Part shown: positions 1-6,589 of the stretch, one piece after another
Numbering within the stretch: position 1 is the stretch's first letter
Layout of the letters: each line of letters opens with the position of its first letter
Origin: a virus
DNA length: 64,000 nucleotides
IMG/VR virus record: IMGVR_UViG_3300037264_006128
Location: 32,452-96,451 of that record
Reading direction: 5' to 3' (one strand)
Translations under genes and position numbers: made by a program
Notes under the pieces: generated by a model
The model's database searches: none
What the model was told of the DNA's origin: nothing
The model's input: the letters and a program-made list of their open reading frames with translations, nothing else

Positions 1-159
1 CGCACGGTAGTCACAGTAGAACAGGCGGTCGTTGTTTGCCGCGAGCAGTGTGACGGTATCCCGATCGAACTCAATCACCCGGACTGCAACTGGCATCCCG
101 CCCAGAACAACCTGAACCACGTTCCCTTCCGCCATGATTGCCGCCAGGATCTTTTCCAT
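1..159 (-). CDS. Hypothetical protein, partial (runs off left edge)
   Basis: Open frame of 53 codons that starts at 159 and continues beyond base 1. Its ATG shares a base with the stop of the lipoprotein gene (TGATG at 161-157), so it is probably translationally coupled. A second ATG lies at 135. The visible part is a mixed beta-strand-like sequence (VVQVVLGGMPVAVRVIEF) with no recognised family. It is the last visible gene of the lysis-side operon. Confidence 0.55.
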   Translation of the reverse strand, partial: MEKILAAIMAEGNVVQVVLGGMPVAVRVIEFDRDTVTLLAANNDRLFYCDYRA

Positions 160-695
160 CACCGCCCATCGCCCAGCGCCTTTTCGATCAGCGCCCGGGT
201 TGCCGGATCCGCCGCCCCCAGTGCTTCCACCGCACGCCGCGTTTCCGTTGCCTTGTCTGCGTCCGTCATTGCACGCACGGTTGCCAGGGCTTCGCTGTAG
301 ATGGCACGGATATCGGCGGGGGACAGGTTCCCCGCAGCGGATTGTTCGCAAGCTGCGTAGAGCGTCGTTCGAAGTACGAGTACAACTTGTGTGCGCCCCG
401 CCAGTTCCACAACGCGCGCCGTCAATTCGGGGGTAAGGCTGCCGGTTGCACCTGCGTAGTTGGCGGTCAGTAAAAGCTTGGCCGTTTGTTCGACAGCAAC
501 ATCCGGGCTTGGCTCAGAGCAGATCGCCCGATGTTCGCCAGCTGGTAGGATGAACGCGCCGCGCCGCGTGGCGTCGTAGTTGGCCCAGTAGGCGCTGCGC
601 GCACCCCCCTTGATTTCCTTGATCCCCGCCGGGGCGGTCAGCATGGAACAGCCAGCGGGAAGAAGGAGCAGTAGGCCGGCTATCGCCTGGCGCAT
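159..695 (-). CDS. Putative lipoprotein of the lysis region
   Basis: 178 aa. The N-terminus is a short lipoprotein signal: residues 3-12 are hydrophobic and PAGC ends at Cys16, an approximate lipobox. The rest is polar and helical with many Ala/Thr/Glu. It lies two genes downstream of the endolysin, where Gram-negative phages often put an outer-membrane spanin (Rz1 type). It is long for Rz1 and not Pro-rich, so the spanin role is only positional inference. It overlaps the upstream small gene by 16 nt. Confidence 0.6.
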   Translation of the reverse strand: MRQAIAGLLLLLPAGCSMLTAPAGIKEIKGGARSAYWANYDATRRGAFILPAGEHRAICSEPSPDVAVEQTAKLLLTANYAGATGSLTPELTARVVELAGRTQVVLVLRTTLYAACEQSAAGNLSPADIRAIYSEALATVRAMTDADKATETRRAVEALGAADPATRALIEKALGDGR

Positions 696-895
696 CCCTT
701 CGCCTTCGCTGCCGCAGGCTTTGCCTTCGCCTTCGCCACAACAGGCGCGATCACGTTGGCCTGGACTTGCAGAACTTTCCCAAGCAGATCACCGAGGATG
801 TGCTGCCACATCTTCTTGTCGCGAAGCAAGGCCAGCTTCTCCTTCGACTCCATCTCGATCGCAATCGTCAACTTACGCATCTGCACAACCTTCAT
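680..895 (-). CDS. Small basic helical protein
   Basis: 71 aa (or 66 aa from the second Met at 880). Residues about 10-50 form an amphipathic helix and the tail is Lys/Ala-rich (KAKAKPAAAKAKG). There is no signal peptide or membrane segment. It sits between the endolysin and the lipoprotein genes in the same leftward operon. No family recognised. Confidence 0.55.
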   Translation of the reverse strand: MKVVQMRKLTIAIEMESKEKLALLRDKKMWQHILGDLLGKVLQVQANVIAPVVAKAKAKPAAAKAKGCARR

Positions 896-913
896 CCGAT
901 TTCTCCCTTTCTG

Positions 914-1477
914 TCAGTTGATCCAGAGCGACGTAGGATCGTATTCCGCACGCCGCAACCATCCATCCAGGAAAACCGCCTGGCCCGGGTTACGCTTCAC
1001 AACTTCCCTGTGGTACTTCGCTTGCAGGTGGGATAATCCGTCGATGACAAGAGGATACCCCTTGATCTCGTCGGCCCGATTCGCGGTGAACGGTCCCAAT
1101 ATGGAATCGATCTTTAGCGCCGCCCCCTGGCCGTGTTCAGCCTGGTAGGCCATGTTCAGGGCTTTCTGGAGGAACTGGATAGCCTTGGGCCCCATCAACA
1201 CCACTTGATCGAACACCTTACAAGCAATCGTAGCAGGCCCCCGCCCGGTAAGCCGCCATAATCCGTTTTTCTGCCACACGTTGCCGTAATACAACTCCAG
1301 CGCATCGGCTAGCGTCAGCTTCGCCGGGTCGGCATCGTCGCCATGCCCGCATTCCCGCAGGAAGCGTTGCGTGATGCCGTACTTCGTGCGCCCGCCAGCA
1401 TCGGCGGGGTGATCCGTGAACCCTTCGCCTTCCCACTGCAACGTGCCGGTGACGGCACGAAGAAAGTCAAGCGTCAT
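914..1477 (-). CDS. Endolysin, glycoside hydrolase family 108 (ZliS-like muramidase)
   Basis: 187 aa, the usual length of GH108 phage lysozymes, which cut the glycan strand of peptidoglycan at the end of infection. The N-terminal block WEGEGFTDHPADAGGRTKYG matches the family's Glu-Gly-Gly ... Asp-x-Gly-Gly-x-Thr-x-x-Gly-Ile signature; the catalytic acid would be Glu16 or Glu18. The C-terminal half (about 95-187) resembles the peptidoglycan-binding domain that follows in this family. No signal peptide, so export would need a holin; a candidate lies at 6291-6578. The start overlaps the upstream gene by 11 nt. Confidence 0.88.
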   Translation of the reverse strand: MTLDFLRAVTGTLQWEGEGFTDHPADAGGRTKYGITQRFLRECGHGDDADPAKLTLADALELYYGNVWQKNGLWRLTGRGPATIACKVFDQVVLMGPKAIQFLQKALNMAYQAEHGQGAALKIDSILGPFTANRADEIKGYPLVIDGLSHLQAKYHREVVKRNPGQAVFLDGWLRRAEYDPTSLWIN

Positions 1478-1973
1478 CCTCTTCCACTGGATCCTTCAAC
1501 ATCGGCCACAACTGCAACAGCTGTTCCGGCGTGGTTTCCATCGGGATGTCCACCTGCCCGATCCTGTGAACCTTCACTTCGACGGGGCCTTGGATCAGTT
1601 CTTCCAGGTCCTTCTCGTGCTTTTCCTGTTCCGCGATCTCAGCTTCGTACAGCTTCTTCAGTTCCCCTTCGCGGCGTTCGAATTCCGCACGGTTGTCCCG
1701 GATCTGGAACATCTCCCGCCCATTCGGCAGCGTCTGCACGATCGGGTTCCCCCGCTCATCCTTGTCCGACATTTCCACCAACAGGGCATTCCGCGCGTCG
1801 GAATACTTCGAAAACCCCGGCAGGGGCTTCAAGGCATCCGTGATGCTTTCCACTTCATTCCGCAATCGCCGCGCGTTGATCGCCACTGCGTAAGAAAAGG
1901 TGCCGCCCCTGGGCAACCGTTTCTGCATCAGCCCGCGGTAGAACTCCATCACGTCTCGTCGCTTCAGAAGCAT
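1467..1973 (-). CDS. DUF1617-like phage protein
   Basis: 168 aa. The ATG at 1973 is preferred over a GTG 15 nt upstream because AAGGGGGAA lies just before it. The protein opens with a basic strand (MLLKRRDVMEFYRGL) and has a long charged helix (residues about 95-125, rich in Glu/Lys). Size and opening resemble the DUF1617 family of siphophages, usually encoded in the tail-to-lysis interval; this is a pattern match. It is the first gene behind the promoter at 2011-2040. Confidence 0.55.
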   Translation of the reverse strand: MLLKRRDVMEFYRGLMQKRLPRGGTFSYAVAINARRLRNEVESITDALKPLPGFSKYSDARNALLVEMSDKDERGNPIVQTLPNGREMFQIRDNRAEFERREGELKKLYEAEIAEQEKHEKDLEELIQGPVEVKVHRIGQVDIPMETTPEQLLQLWPMLKDPVEEDDA

Positions 1974-2010
1974 TCGTTCCCCCTTCACTTGCGGATTGCC
2001 AATGCGAGCG

Positions 2011-2040
2011 GTCTTACCACCGCTGGCTGTCGCCTGTCAA
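2011..2040 (-). promoter_or_regulatory. Putative promoter TTGACA-N18-TAAGAC (leftward)
   Basis: On the minus strand, TTGACA (2040-2035) is followed after 18 nt by TAAGAC (2016-2011). It lies in the 98-nt gap between 2072 and 1973, and the -10 box is 38 nt before the start of the DUF1617-like/endolysin operon. The -35 box is perfect and the -10 box is weak. The same -35 box and 18-nt spacing recur at 32083-32112 and 36173-36202. Confidence 0.5.
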
Positions 2041-2071
2041 TGCCCAGGCGGTAAATTCGCTTCTAATGGGA

Positions 2072-2659
2072 TCACGGGTAATTGGCCAGGTTCGTCACGC
2101 ACGCCGTGTATTCGGCCGTCAGCTGCCCCCCGCCCACCCACGTTGATTCCATCGTCAGGCGGTTGTACTGCACGGCCTGCCCGCGCGGCAATACGCAATG
2201 CTGCCCAGCAGCGCAGTTCGGATCCCCCACGCAGCACGTTGCCGGCGAACCGCTGCACTTCCCCACGATCGCGTGGGTGCCCGATGAAAACACGACCGTG
2301 AACGGGTTGCTGTTTGGGTCAACGCTGGTTTCTGCGAGCACTTCGCATTCGTTGCTGGCTATCTTTTCCCAGTACCGCAGCTCCGTCCAATCATTCGGGT
2401 CCACCATCGCCCCCGTCAACCCCAACGCCGTGCAGTTCGGATCTTGCACGCCAACCCCATCGCACAGGGTAAGCTGCAAGGCCCCGGTGCTTTGCTCGTT
2501 CACAGAAAGCGTGCAGGTGGGGGCCGTGATTCCTTCGGCAGCAGGCAGTAAGCCGAAAAGGCGGGCCCCAAAAAACAGCGCTACCATCACAGCCAGCCAG
2601 AAGCCGAAGGTGACTAAGGCGGGCAGAATGTTGCCCTCAAAATCCCAATTCTTCTTCAT
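2072..2659 (-). CDS. Membrane-anchored Cys-rich protein
   Basis: 195 aa. One N-terminal membrane segment (residues about 12-38, starting after MKKNWDFEGN) is followed by an exported-looking domain with about ten Cys residues, some paired as CC and CxxxxC, which suggests disulfides in the periplasm or outside the cell. Its ATG overlaps the stop of the DUF1566 gene (ATGA at 2659-2656). No family recognised; it belongs to the block of secreted proteins between the tail fibre and lysis genes. Confidence 0.6.
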   Translation of the reverse strand: MKKNWDFEGNILPALVTFGFWLAVMVALFFGARLFGLLPAAEGITAPTCTLSVNEQSTGALQLTLCDGVGVQDPNCTALGLTGAMVDPNDWTELRYWEKIASNECEVLAETSVDPNSNPFTVVFSSGTHAIVGKCSGSPATCCVGDPNCAAGQHCVLPRGQAVQYNRLTMESTWVGGGQLTAEYTACVTNLANYP

Positions 2660-4425
2660 GGCACTTGGACCTCCTGTGCGTTCATTCCTGGGCTAACCCC
2701 ATCATCGCCAGCTTGCGCGGGGCAACGTTGGGCAACTTCTGCGGCAGAGACAAGCGCAACCGGCGCAGCCCCGGCAGCTTGCGGGGTAACCGCAGCCATG
2801 GGGGGGATGGCAAGCGCTGCCATTTCGGCCGGTACCGGCGTGTTCGTGTGGGTCTTCGTAGGCGTTGCGGTTGGTGTCCATGCGGGGCACCCTTCCACCG
2901 ACACGTCATCAACGTACCAACCGGACCACCCGAAAGATTCGTCCGACCCGAGTCGGAGCCGGAACCTGACCGACATGCCTGCGTAACCGCTTACGTCGGC
3001 AACGACGTGAACGTAACTAGCGAGGTCGGTCCACGCGAGTAAGCCACTCAAGGGGTTCCCGGTAATCGCAAGCGTAGTCGAGTAAGGGCCAATCAGCAGA
3101 TCGTCGTTGGGAACTTGGGCCCACGTCGCCCCGTCGTTCGTCGATACCTCCAGGATTCCACCGTCCCAATCGTCTTCAAGGTCGGGCATGTGCCAGAATT
3201 TGAGGAGTAGTGGGTCTTGCCCAGATGGGAGAACGAGAGAGGGAGACATCAAGCGTTGATCAGAAACACCATCTGGATTGTCGGCGTGGTAAGCGGACAA
3301 CCCGCTGTATGGGTTGCTGGTGAGGATTGCCCAACTGTTATTCGTTCCACTTGAGGTCCACCCATCTGCGCCGGACTCGAAATCGTACGCATGCAACACT
3401 TGCGTGGACGTGCCATAAGAACAGAAGGTTGGTTCTGGTGTGCTAGTTTTGGTTGCGGTTGGCGTTGCCGTAACGGTGGATGTTGCCGTTGTGGTCGAGG
3501 TTCTCGTAACGGTGAATGTTGCCGTTGGGGTCGAGGTCACTGTCGGCGGAGGCCCGCGCACAGCGCGCACCAGGGTGAAATACTGCTGAGCTGGCGCGTA
3601 TTTAGAGACTTTATCCTTAATTGGCCAGTCCAGGAATTGCACGACGTTTTGCTGATTTTGAGTGTACGGGAAGTAGTAATAGCTGCTTGCTGACGCATAC
3701 ATCAGATGGTTCAGCATCCCGGTACAACTACAAGAGGTATTGACGCACCCGGCAACGCACCCTGCATTGAACTCAGGATACACACAAGGACCGCTATTGT
3801 CAGAGCACCCGGGAGCACCGTAGTTGATCAAAGTATCCAACTCCGAGACTGCCGGGACAGAATCTCCCGGTAAACTCACCTGGTTCATCAAGGGGAGCCT
3901 CCAATCGGAGTACCCAGCAAAATTTGAGTCGTTTAGCGCCTTCAGCCACGACCACACCGTGTCGCCGCTAGGGTCGAACGTCACGCATGCGCCAACCAGG
4001 CACATGTCGCACCCACCGTATGGAACCCCGGCGTTCACCCCTCGCGTCACCGAATTGCATAGGGCAGCAAGTTCTGCCGTAGATTGGCAAAACCTCGCCG
4101 CCGCGCACTTCCCAGCCCATTGGTACCCAGCGAGCTTATCGTGTAGCCCGCCAGCCATATCCTTCTTCTCCCACATCAGCCCCGTGCAGTTGTCGGTAGT
4201 GGTGCCGTCACCGTTGTCCGTGAAGCATGAGGTGGGCGTCGGCGTCTGCGTGGCCGTCTGGGTCTGTGTGATCGTCGGCGTTTCTGCCTGCCCAAACGCA
4301 GGTATTGCCCAGACGGCCAGCGCTAGAAGTGTTGCGACGGCGAGGCTGCCACGCATGGGAAGGGGAGCCCGCGTGGCGCCTGGGAGGGGGTGCCTCGCCG
4401 TCACGCTGTCAGATGCCGCCGCCAT
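2656..4425 (-). CDS. Secreted DUF1566 (Lcl C-terminal-like) adhesin with Thr/Pro linkers
   Basis: 589 aa from the ATG that overlaps the upstream stop (TGATG at 4427-4423); a later ATG at 4356 gives a tighter signal peptide. Order: hydrophobic export segment (about 27-45), a Thr/Pro stretch, a DUF1566 domain (about 66-295) marked by DNGDGTTTDNCTGLMWEK and GYSDWRLP, a second Thr/Pro linker, then a jelly-roll/MAM-like domain (about 345-510) with DFESGADGWT and GWSGWYVDDVSV, and a final Thr/Pro tail. DUF1566 is a C-type-lectin-fold, carbohydrate/collagen-binding domain of surface proteins such as Legionella Lcl. Probable surface-exposed binding protein; whether it is on the virion or the host surface cannot be told. 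Confidence 0.75.
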   Translation of the reverse strand: MAAASDSVTARHPLPGATRAPLPMRGSLAVATLLALAVWAIPAFGQAETPTITQTQTATQTPTPTSCFTDNGDGTTTDNCTGLMWEKKDMAGGLHDKLAGYQWAGKCAAARFCQSTAELAALCNSVTRGVNAGVPYGGCDMCLVGACVTFDPSGDTVWSWLKALNDSNFAGYSDWRLPLMNQVSLPGDSVPAVSELDTLINYGAPGCSDNSGPCVYPEFNAGCVAGCVNTSCSCTGMLNHLMYASASSYYYFPYTQNQQNVVQFLDWPIKDKVSKYAPAQQYFTLVRAVRGPPPTVTSTPTATFTVTRTSTTTATSTVTATPTATKTSTPEPTFCSYGTSTQVLHAYDFESGADGWTSSGTNNSWAILTSNPYSGLSAYHADNPDGVSDQRLMSPSLVLPSGQDPLLLKFWHMPDLEDDWDGGILEVSTNDGATWAQVPNDDLLIGPYSTTLAITGNPLSGLLAWTDLASYVHVVADVSGYAGMSVRFRLRLGSDESFGWSGWYVDDVSVEGCPAWTPTATPTKTHTNTPVPAEMAALAIPPMAAVTPQAAGAAPVALVSAAEVAQRCPAQAGDDGVSPGMNAQEVQVP

Positions 4426-5129
4426 CAGAACTCCACGTAAACCGGCTTCAACAGCCGCGCATTGCGCCGCCTTGGCAGGCAGCAATCGCCGCCAGCCATC
4501 AATAGCCGGTCCATGTCGTCGAAATTCATGTACATCCGGCCCTTCACGCCCCAACTGCGGCCCCAGGAGTTCTGGCCGATGAAGTACCGCTTCGGGGCGT
4601 TCACGCCGATCCAGACAACTTCATGCCCGCCGACAACGCTGCCCTTTGGGTAGATGAACCCAGTCGAACTTACCCGGCACATATGTTCGTGCCACGACAG
4701 GCCAGTCAACACCGGGCCGCGGTAGGCGATCGCAAGCGCCATCTCGTGCGCCGTGCGTGCCCAGTGGTAGGCATTGTAATACCCCAGCTTCACGCACGCC
4801 TTTGCGCCGGCAGTGGTGGAGGTACCCGAATCGTTGTTCTGGTCGTTGTCCGGATCCTCGTCCAGCGTGGTGGCCAGCCCGTACACCATGTCCCGTGCGT
4901 AGCCGTACGCCGCACGCGAAGATGGGAACTTCACCGGGGCCGGCGTAGCGATCAGTTCGCCCGTGAAGCCGCAGCCGACGCAAGTCGAGTCGTTCCCCTG
5001 CGAAAGCACCAGCGGCAGTTCCCACCGCCACGACTTGAGCGGTCGATCTACATTCATCGCCAACCTCAGCGGGAAGTGCAACGATCGCGGGTCGTGCTCC
5101 GCGTTCCAGCCGAATCGGAATTTCGCCAT
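4425..5129 (-). CDS. Papain-like (C1 family) cysteine peptidase
   Basis: 234 aa from the ATG at 5129, preceded by AGGAG; an earlier ATG at 5156 overlaps the upstream stop (ATGA) but would add a non-homologous leader. The opening FRFGWNAEHDPRS resembles the RFGW-x-P-DxRD start of phage and bacterial C1-like peptidases. Active-site candidates: Gln44 and Cys50 in SQGNDSTCVGC, His169 in GGHEVVWIG, Asn187 in IGQNSWGRSWG. No signal peptide. It could cleave host envelope proteins or mature a virion protein; the position beside lysis genes fits either. Confidence 0.85.
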   Translation of the reverse strand: MAKFRFGWNAEHDPRSLHFPLRLAMNVDRPLKSWRWELPLVLSQGNDSTCVGCGFTGELIATPAPVKFPSSRAAYGYARDMVYGLATTLDEDPDNDQNNDSGTSTTAGAKACVKLGYYNAYHWARTAHEMALAIAYRGPVLTGLSWHEHMCRVSSTGFIYPKGSVVGGHEVVWIGVNAPKRYFIGQNSWGRSWGVKGRMYMNFDDMDRLLMAGGDCCLPRRRNARLLKPVYVEF

Positions 5130-5152
5130 TATTCTCCTCATCTCAGCGTCGA

Positions 5153-5614
5153 TCATTTGGCCCCCACCCCCAACAACCACGCCAAGAACAAAACCAACAG
5201 TGACCCGACCACAGATGATCCACCACACAATGCGACAATTACTCCGTAACGGCCTCGCAAATGCTCAAGTGCCTCTGCACGTTCGGATCGCAGCATTTCT
5301 GTATGTTCGGCCCGCTCATCTTCGCGCTCTTTTCGCGTGTCCTTCATCACCTGATCAAAGTGCCTAGAACAGTTGGCCTTGATCGAGTCGATGGCCCCGT
5401 GCAGATCGCTGCACATACGCTCCACCTCTCGCGTGCGTGCCAGCAGGCCAGTCATCCCGTTGCCGTCGCCGCGCACCGCAGTCACCATGGCAGTCATGTC
5501 CCGCTGCAACACTCCGAGAATCGTGGAAGCATCACGCAACTCTCCCGTGAGTGATGCCACCAGAGCGTTGCTGCTCGTGACGGCGTGGGCGAGTTCGCGG
5601 ATCAGTTGCTCCAT
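5153..5614 (-). CDS. Coiled-coil protein with C-terminal membrane anchor
   Basis: 153 aa. Residues about 1-125 are heptad-like helix, ending in a highly charged stretch (KDTRKEREDERAEHTEML). One membrane helix (about 125-148, VIVALCGGSSVVGSLLVLFL) closes the protein, giving a tail-anchored topology with the coil in the cytoplasm. It starts directly after the TAG of the receiver-domain gene. Possible partner of the holin or of the receiver protein; no family recognised. Confidence 0.6.
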   Translation of the reverse strand: MEQLIRELAHAVTSSNALVASLTGELRDASTILGVLQRDMTAMVTAVRGDGNGMTGLLARTREVERMCSDLHGAIDSIKANCSRHFDQVMKDTRKEREDERAEHTEMLRSERAEALEHLRGRYGVIVALCGGSSVVGSLLVLFLAWLLGVGAK

Positions 5615-6100
5615 CTACTCACCTTTGGTCACGCCCAGTGCGCGTGCCGTATCGCTTAATGCCTCACGAATCTCCACCAGCTCACGCTCGATGCGGCAGC
5701 GGAAGATTGCGTATCGCAGTGTGTGTGCGACCATGAGTGGCGACAGCGCCGTCTTGGGGATGATTTCATCGGCCCCGTCTTCGATCCACTCGATTGCCGA
5801 CTTGTCGTGCTCGGACGTTGTAAACACAACAATCGGCACGTCGGGGGCAAGTCCCTTGAGCCGTTGCACGGACTCCGTGCTGTTCGCGCCAGGAACCGTC
5901 GCGTCCAGCAGCACTACATCAGGTGGTTGCCGAATCGCCTCCTCCATCATGTCCAGTGTGGCTAGTGTATTCACCACGAAGGGCGCGGTGGTTTCTGAGC
6001 CATTGGCAAGCCACTCGCGCACACGTTGGGCAGTCTCGTGCTCTGCCTGGACGACCAGCACACGAATCGGAGGAGGAAGCAGTCGGCTGCGATGATTCAT
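5615..6100 (-). CDS. Stand-alone response-regulator receiver domain
   Basis: 161 aa from the ATG at 6100, which overlaps the upstream stop (ATGA at 6100-6097). Nearly the whole protein is a CheY-like fold: IRVLVV (12-17), phosphoacceptor Asp66 in VVLLDATVPG, switch Thr94/95 in VVFTTSEHD, and Lys116 in IIPKTAL. The usual acidic pair after strand 1 is reduced to Gln-Ala-Glu (18-20), so Mg binding and phosphorylation may be weak. No output domain follows. Receiver domains are uncommon in phages; it may capture or titrate host phosphorelay signals. Confidence 0.8.
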   Translation of the reverse strand: MNHRSRLLPPPIRVLVVQAEHETAQRVREWLANGSETTAPFVVNTLATLDMMEEAIRQPPDVVLLDATVPGANSTESVQRLKGLAPDVPIVVFTTSEHDKSAIEWIEDGADEIIPKTALSPLMVAHTLRYAIFRCRIERELVEIREALSDTARALGVTKGE

Positions 6101-6291
6101 AGATCCCTCACGCGACCAACGAACTCTTGCATCTCTTCCGTCACGCCCCGCAATCGCGCTTGTACATCCTCCAACTGCGCGCATGTGTCGCGCAGGCAAA
6201 CGGGGGCATCTAGGGGCCGCGCATACGACAACCGCAAGTAGCGATCCGGCACTGCCGCAACGAGCATCGTGGGCGCGACGACTAAGCACAT
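6097..6291 (-). CDS. Small protein, function unknown
   Basis: 64 aa. The ATG overlaps the holin-candidate stop (TAATG at 6293-6289), and the stop overlaps the receiver-domain start, so it is a coupled link in the lysis-region operon. N-terminal 15 residues are hydrophobic (CLVVAPTMLVAAVP); residues about 30-64 are a charged amphipathic helix. Possibly a small spanin- or antiholin-like protein, but nothing decisive is seen. Confidence 0.55.
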   Translation of the reverse strand: MCLVVAPTMLVAAVPDRYLRLSYARPLDAPVCLRDTCAQLEDVQARLRGVTEEMQEFVGRVRDL

Positions 6292-6578
6292 TACTTCTTC
6301 TCGTCCACGAGAGCAGTAGCTGTTGCGACCCGCTCCTCTTTGCGCAACTCCGGCAAGGTCTTGTTCATCTCGCCGGCTGGGATTAGGCCACCGAGGCCCT
6401 GCATCGCTGCGGCAACAAACAGCCACGTCTCGCGGTCTATGAGCATGAACATGAACGCCGGTAGCGTCCAGGTAATAGCTGCGGCAGACAGCCCAGCTCC
6501 ACCTGTCAGCAGAACCAGCCGGGCGTACCGCGCGAACGCCGATTCGTCCCAGAGTAGTCGCTTCAAGAATGCAAGCAT
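6291..6578 (-). CDS. Holin candidate
   Basis: 95 aa with two membrane segments (about 20-42 and 44-66, separated by a short turn around LIDRE), a short N-terminal amphipathic stretch and a charged C-terminal tail (LRKEERVATATALVDEKK). Size, two-helix topology and charged tail fit a class II-type phage holin, which would open the inner membrane for the GH108 endolysin. No holin family assigned. AGGAG lies upstream of the ATG. Confidence 0.6.
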   Translation of the reverse strand: MLAFLKRLLWDESAFARYARLVLLTGGAGLSAAAITWTLPAFMFMLIDRETWLFVAAAMQGLGGLIPAGEMNKTLPELRKEERVATATALVDEKK

Positions 6579-6589
6579 CTCGCTCCTCC

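Noticed and set aside
2656-4425. Diversity-generating retroelement
   Set aside because: The lectin-like DUF1566 domain is suggestive, but no reverse transcriptase or template repeat was found in the window.
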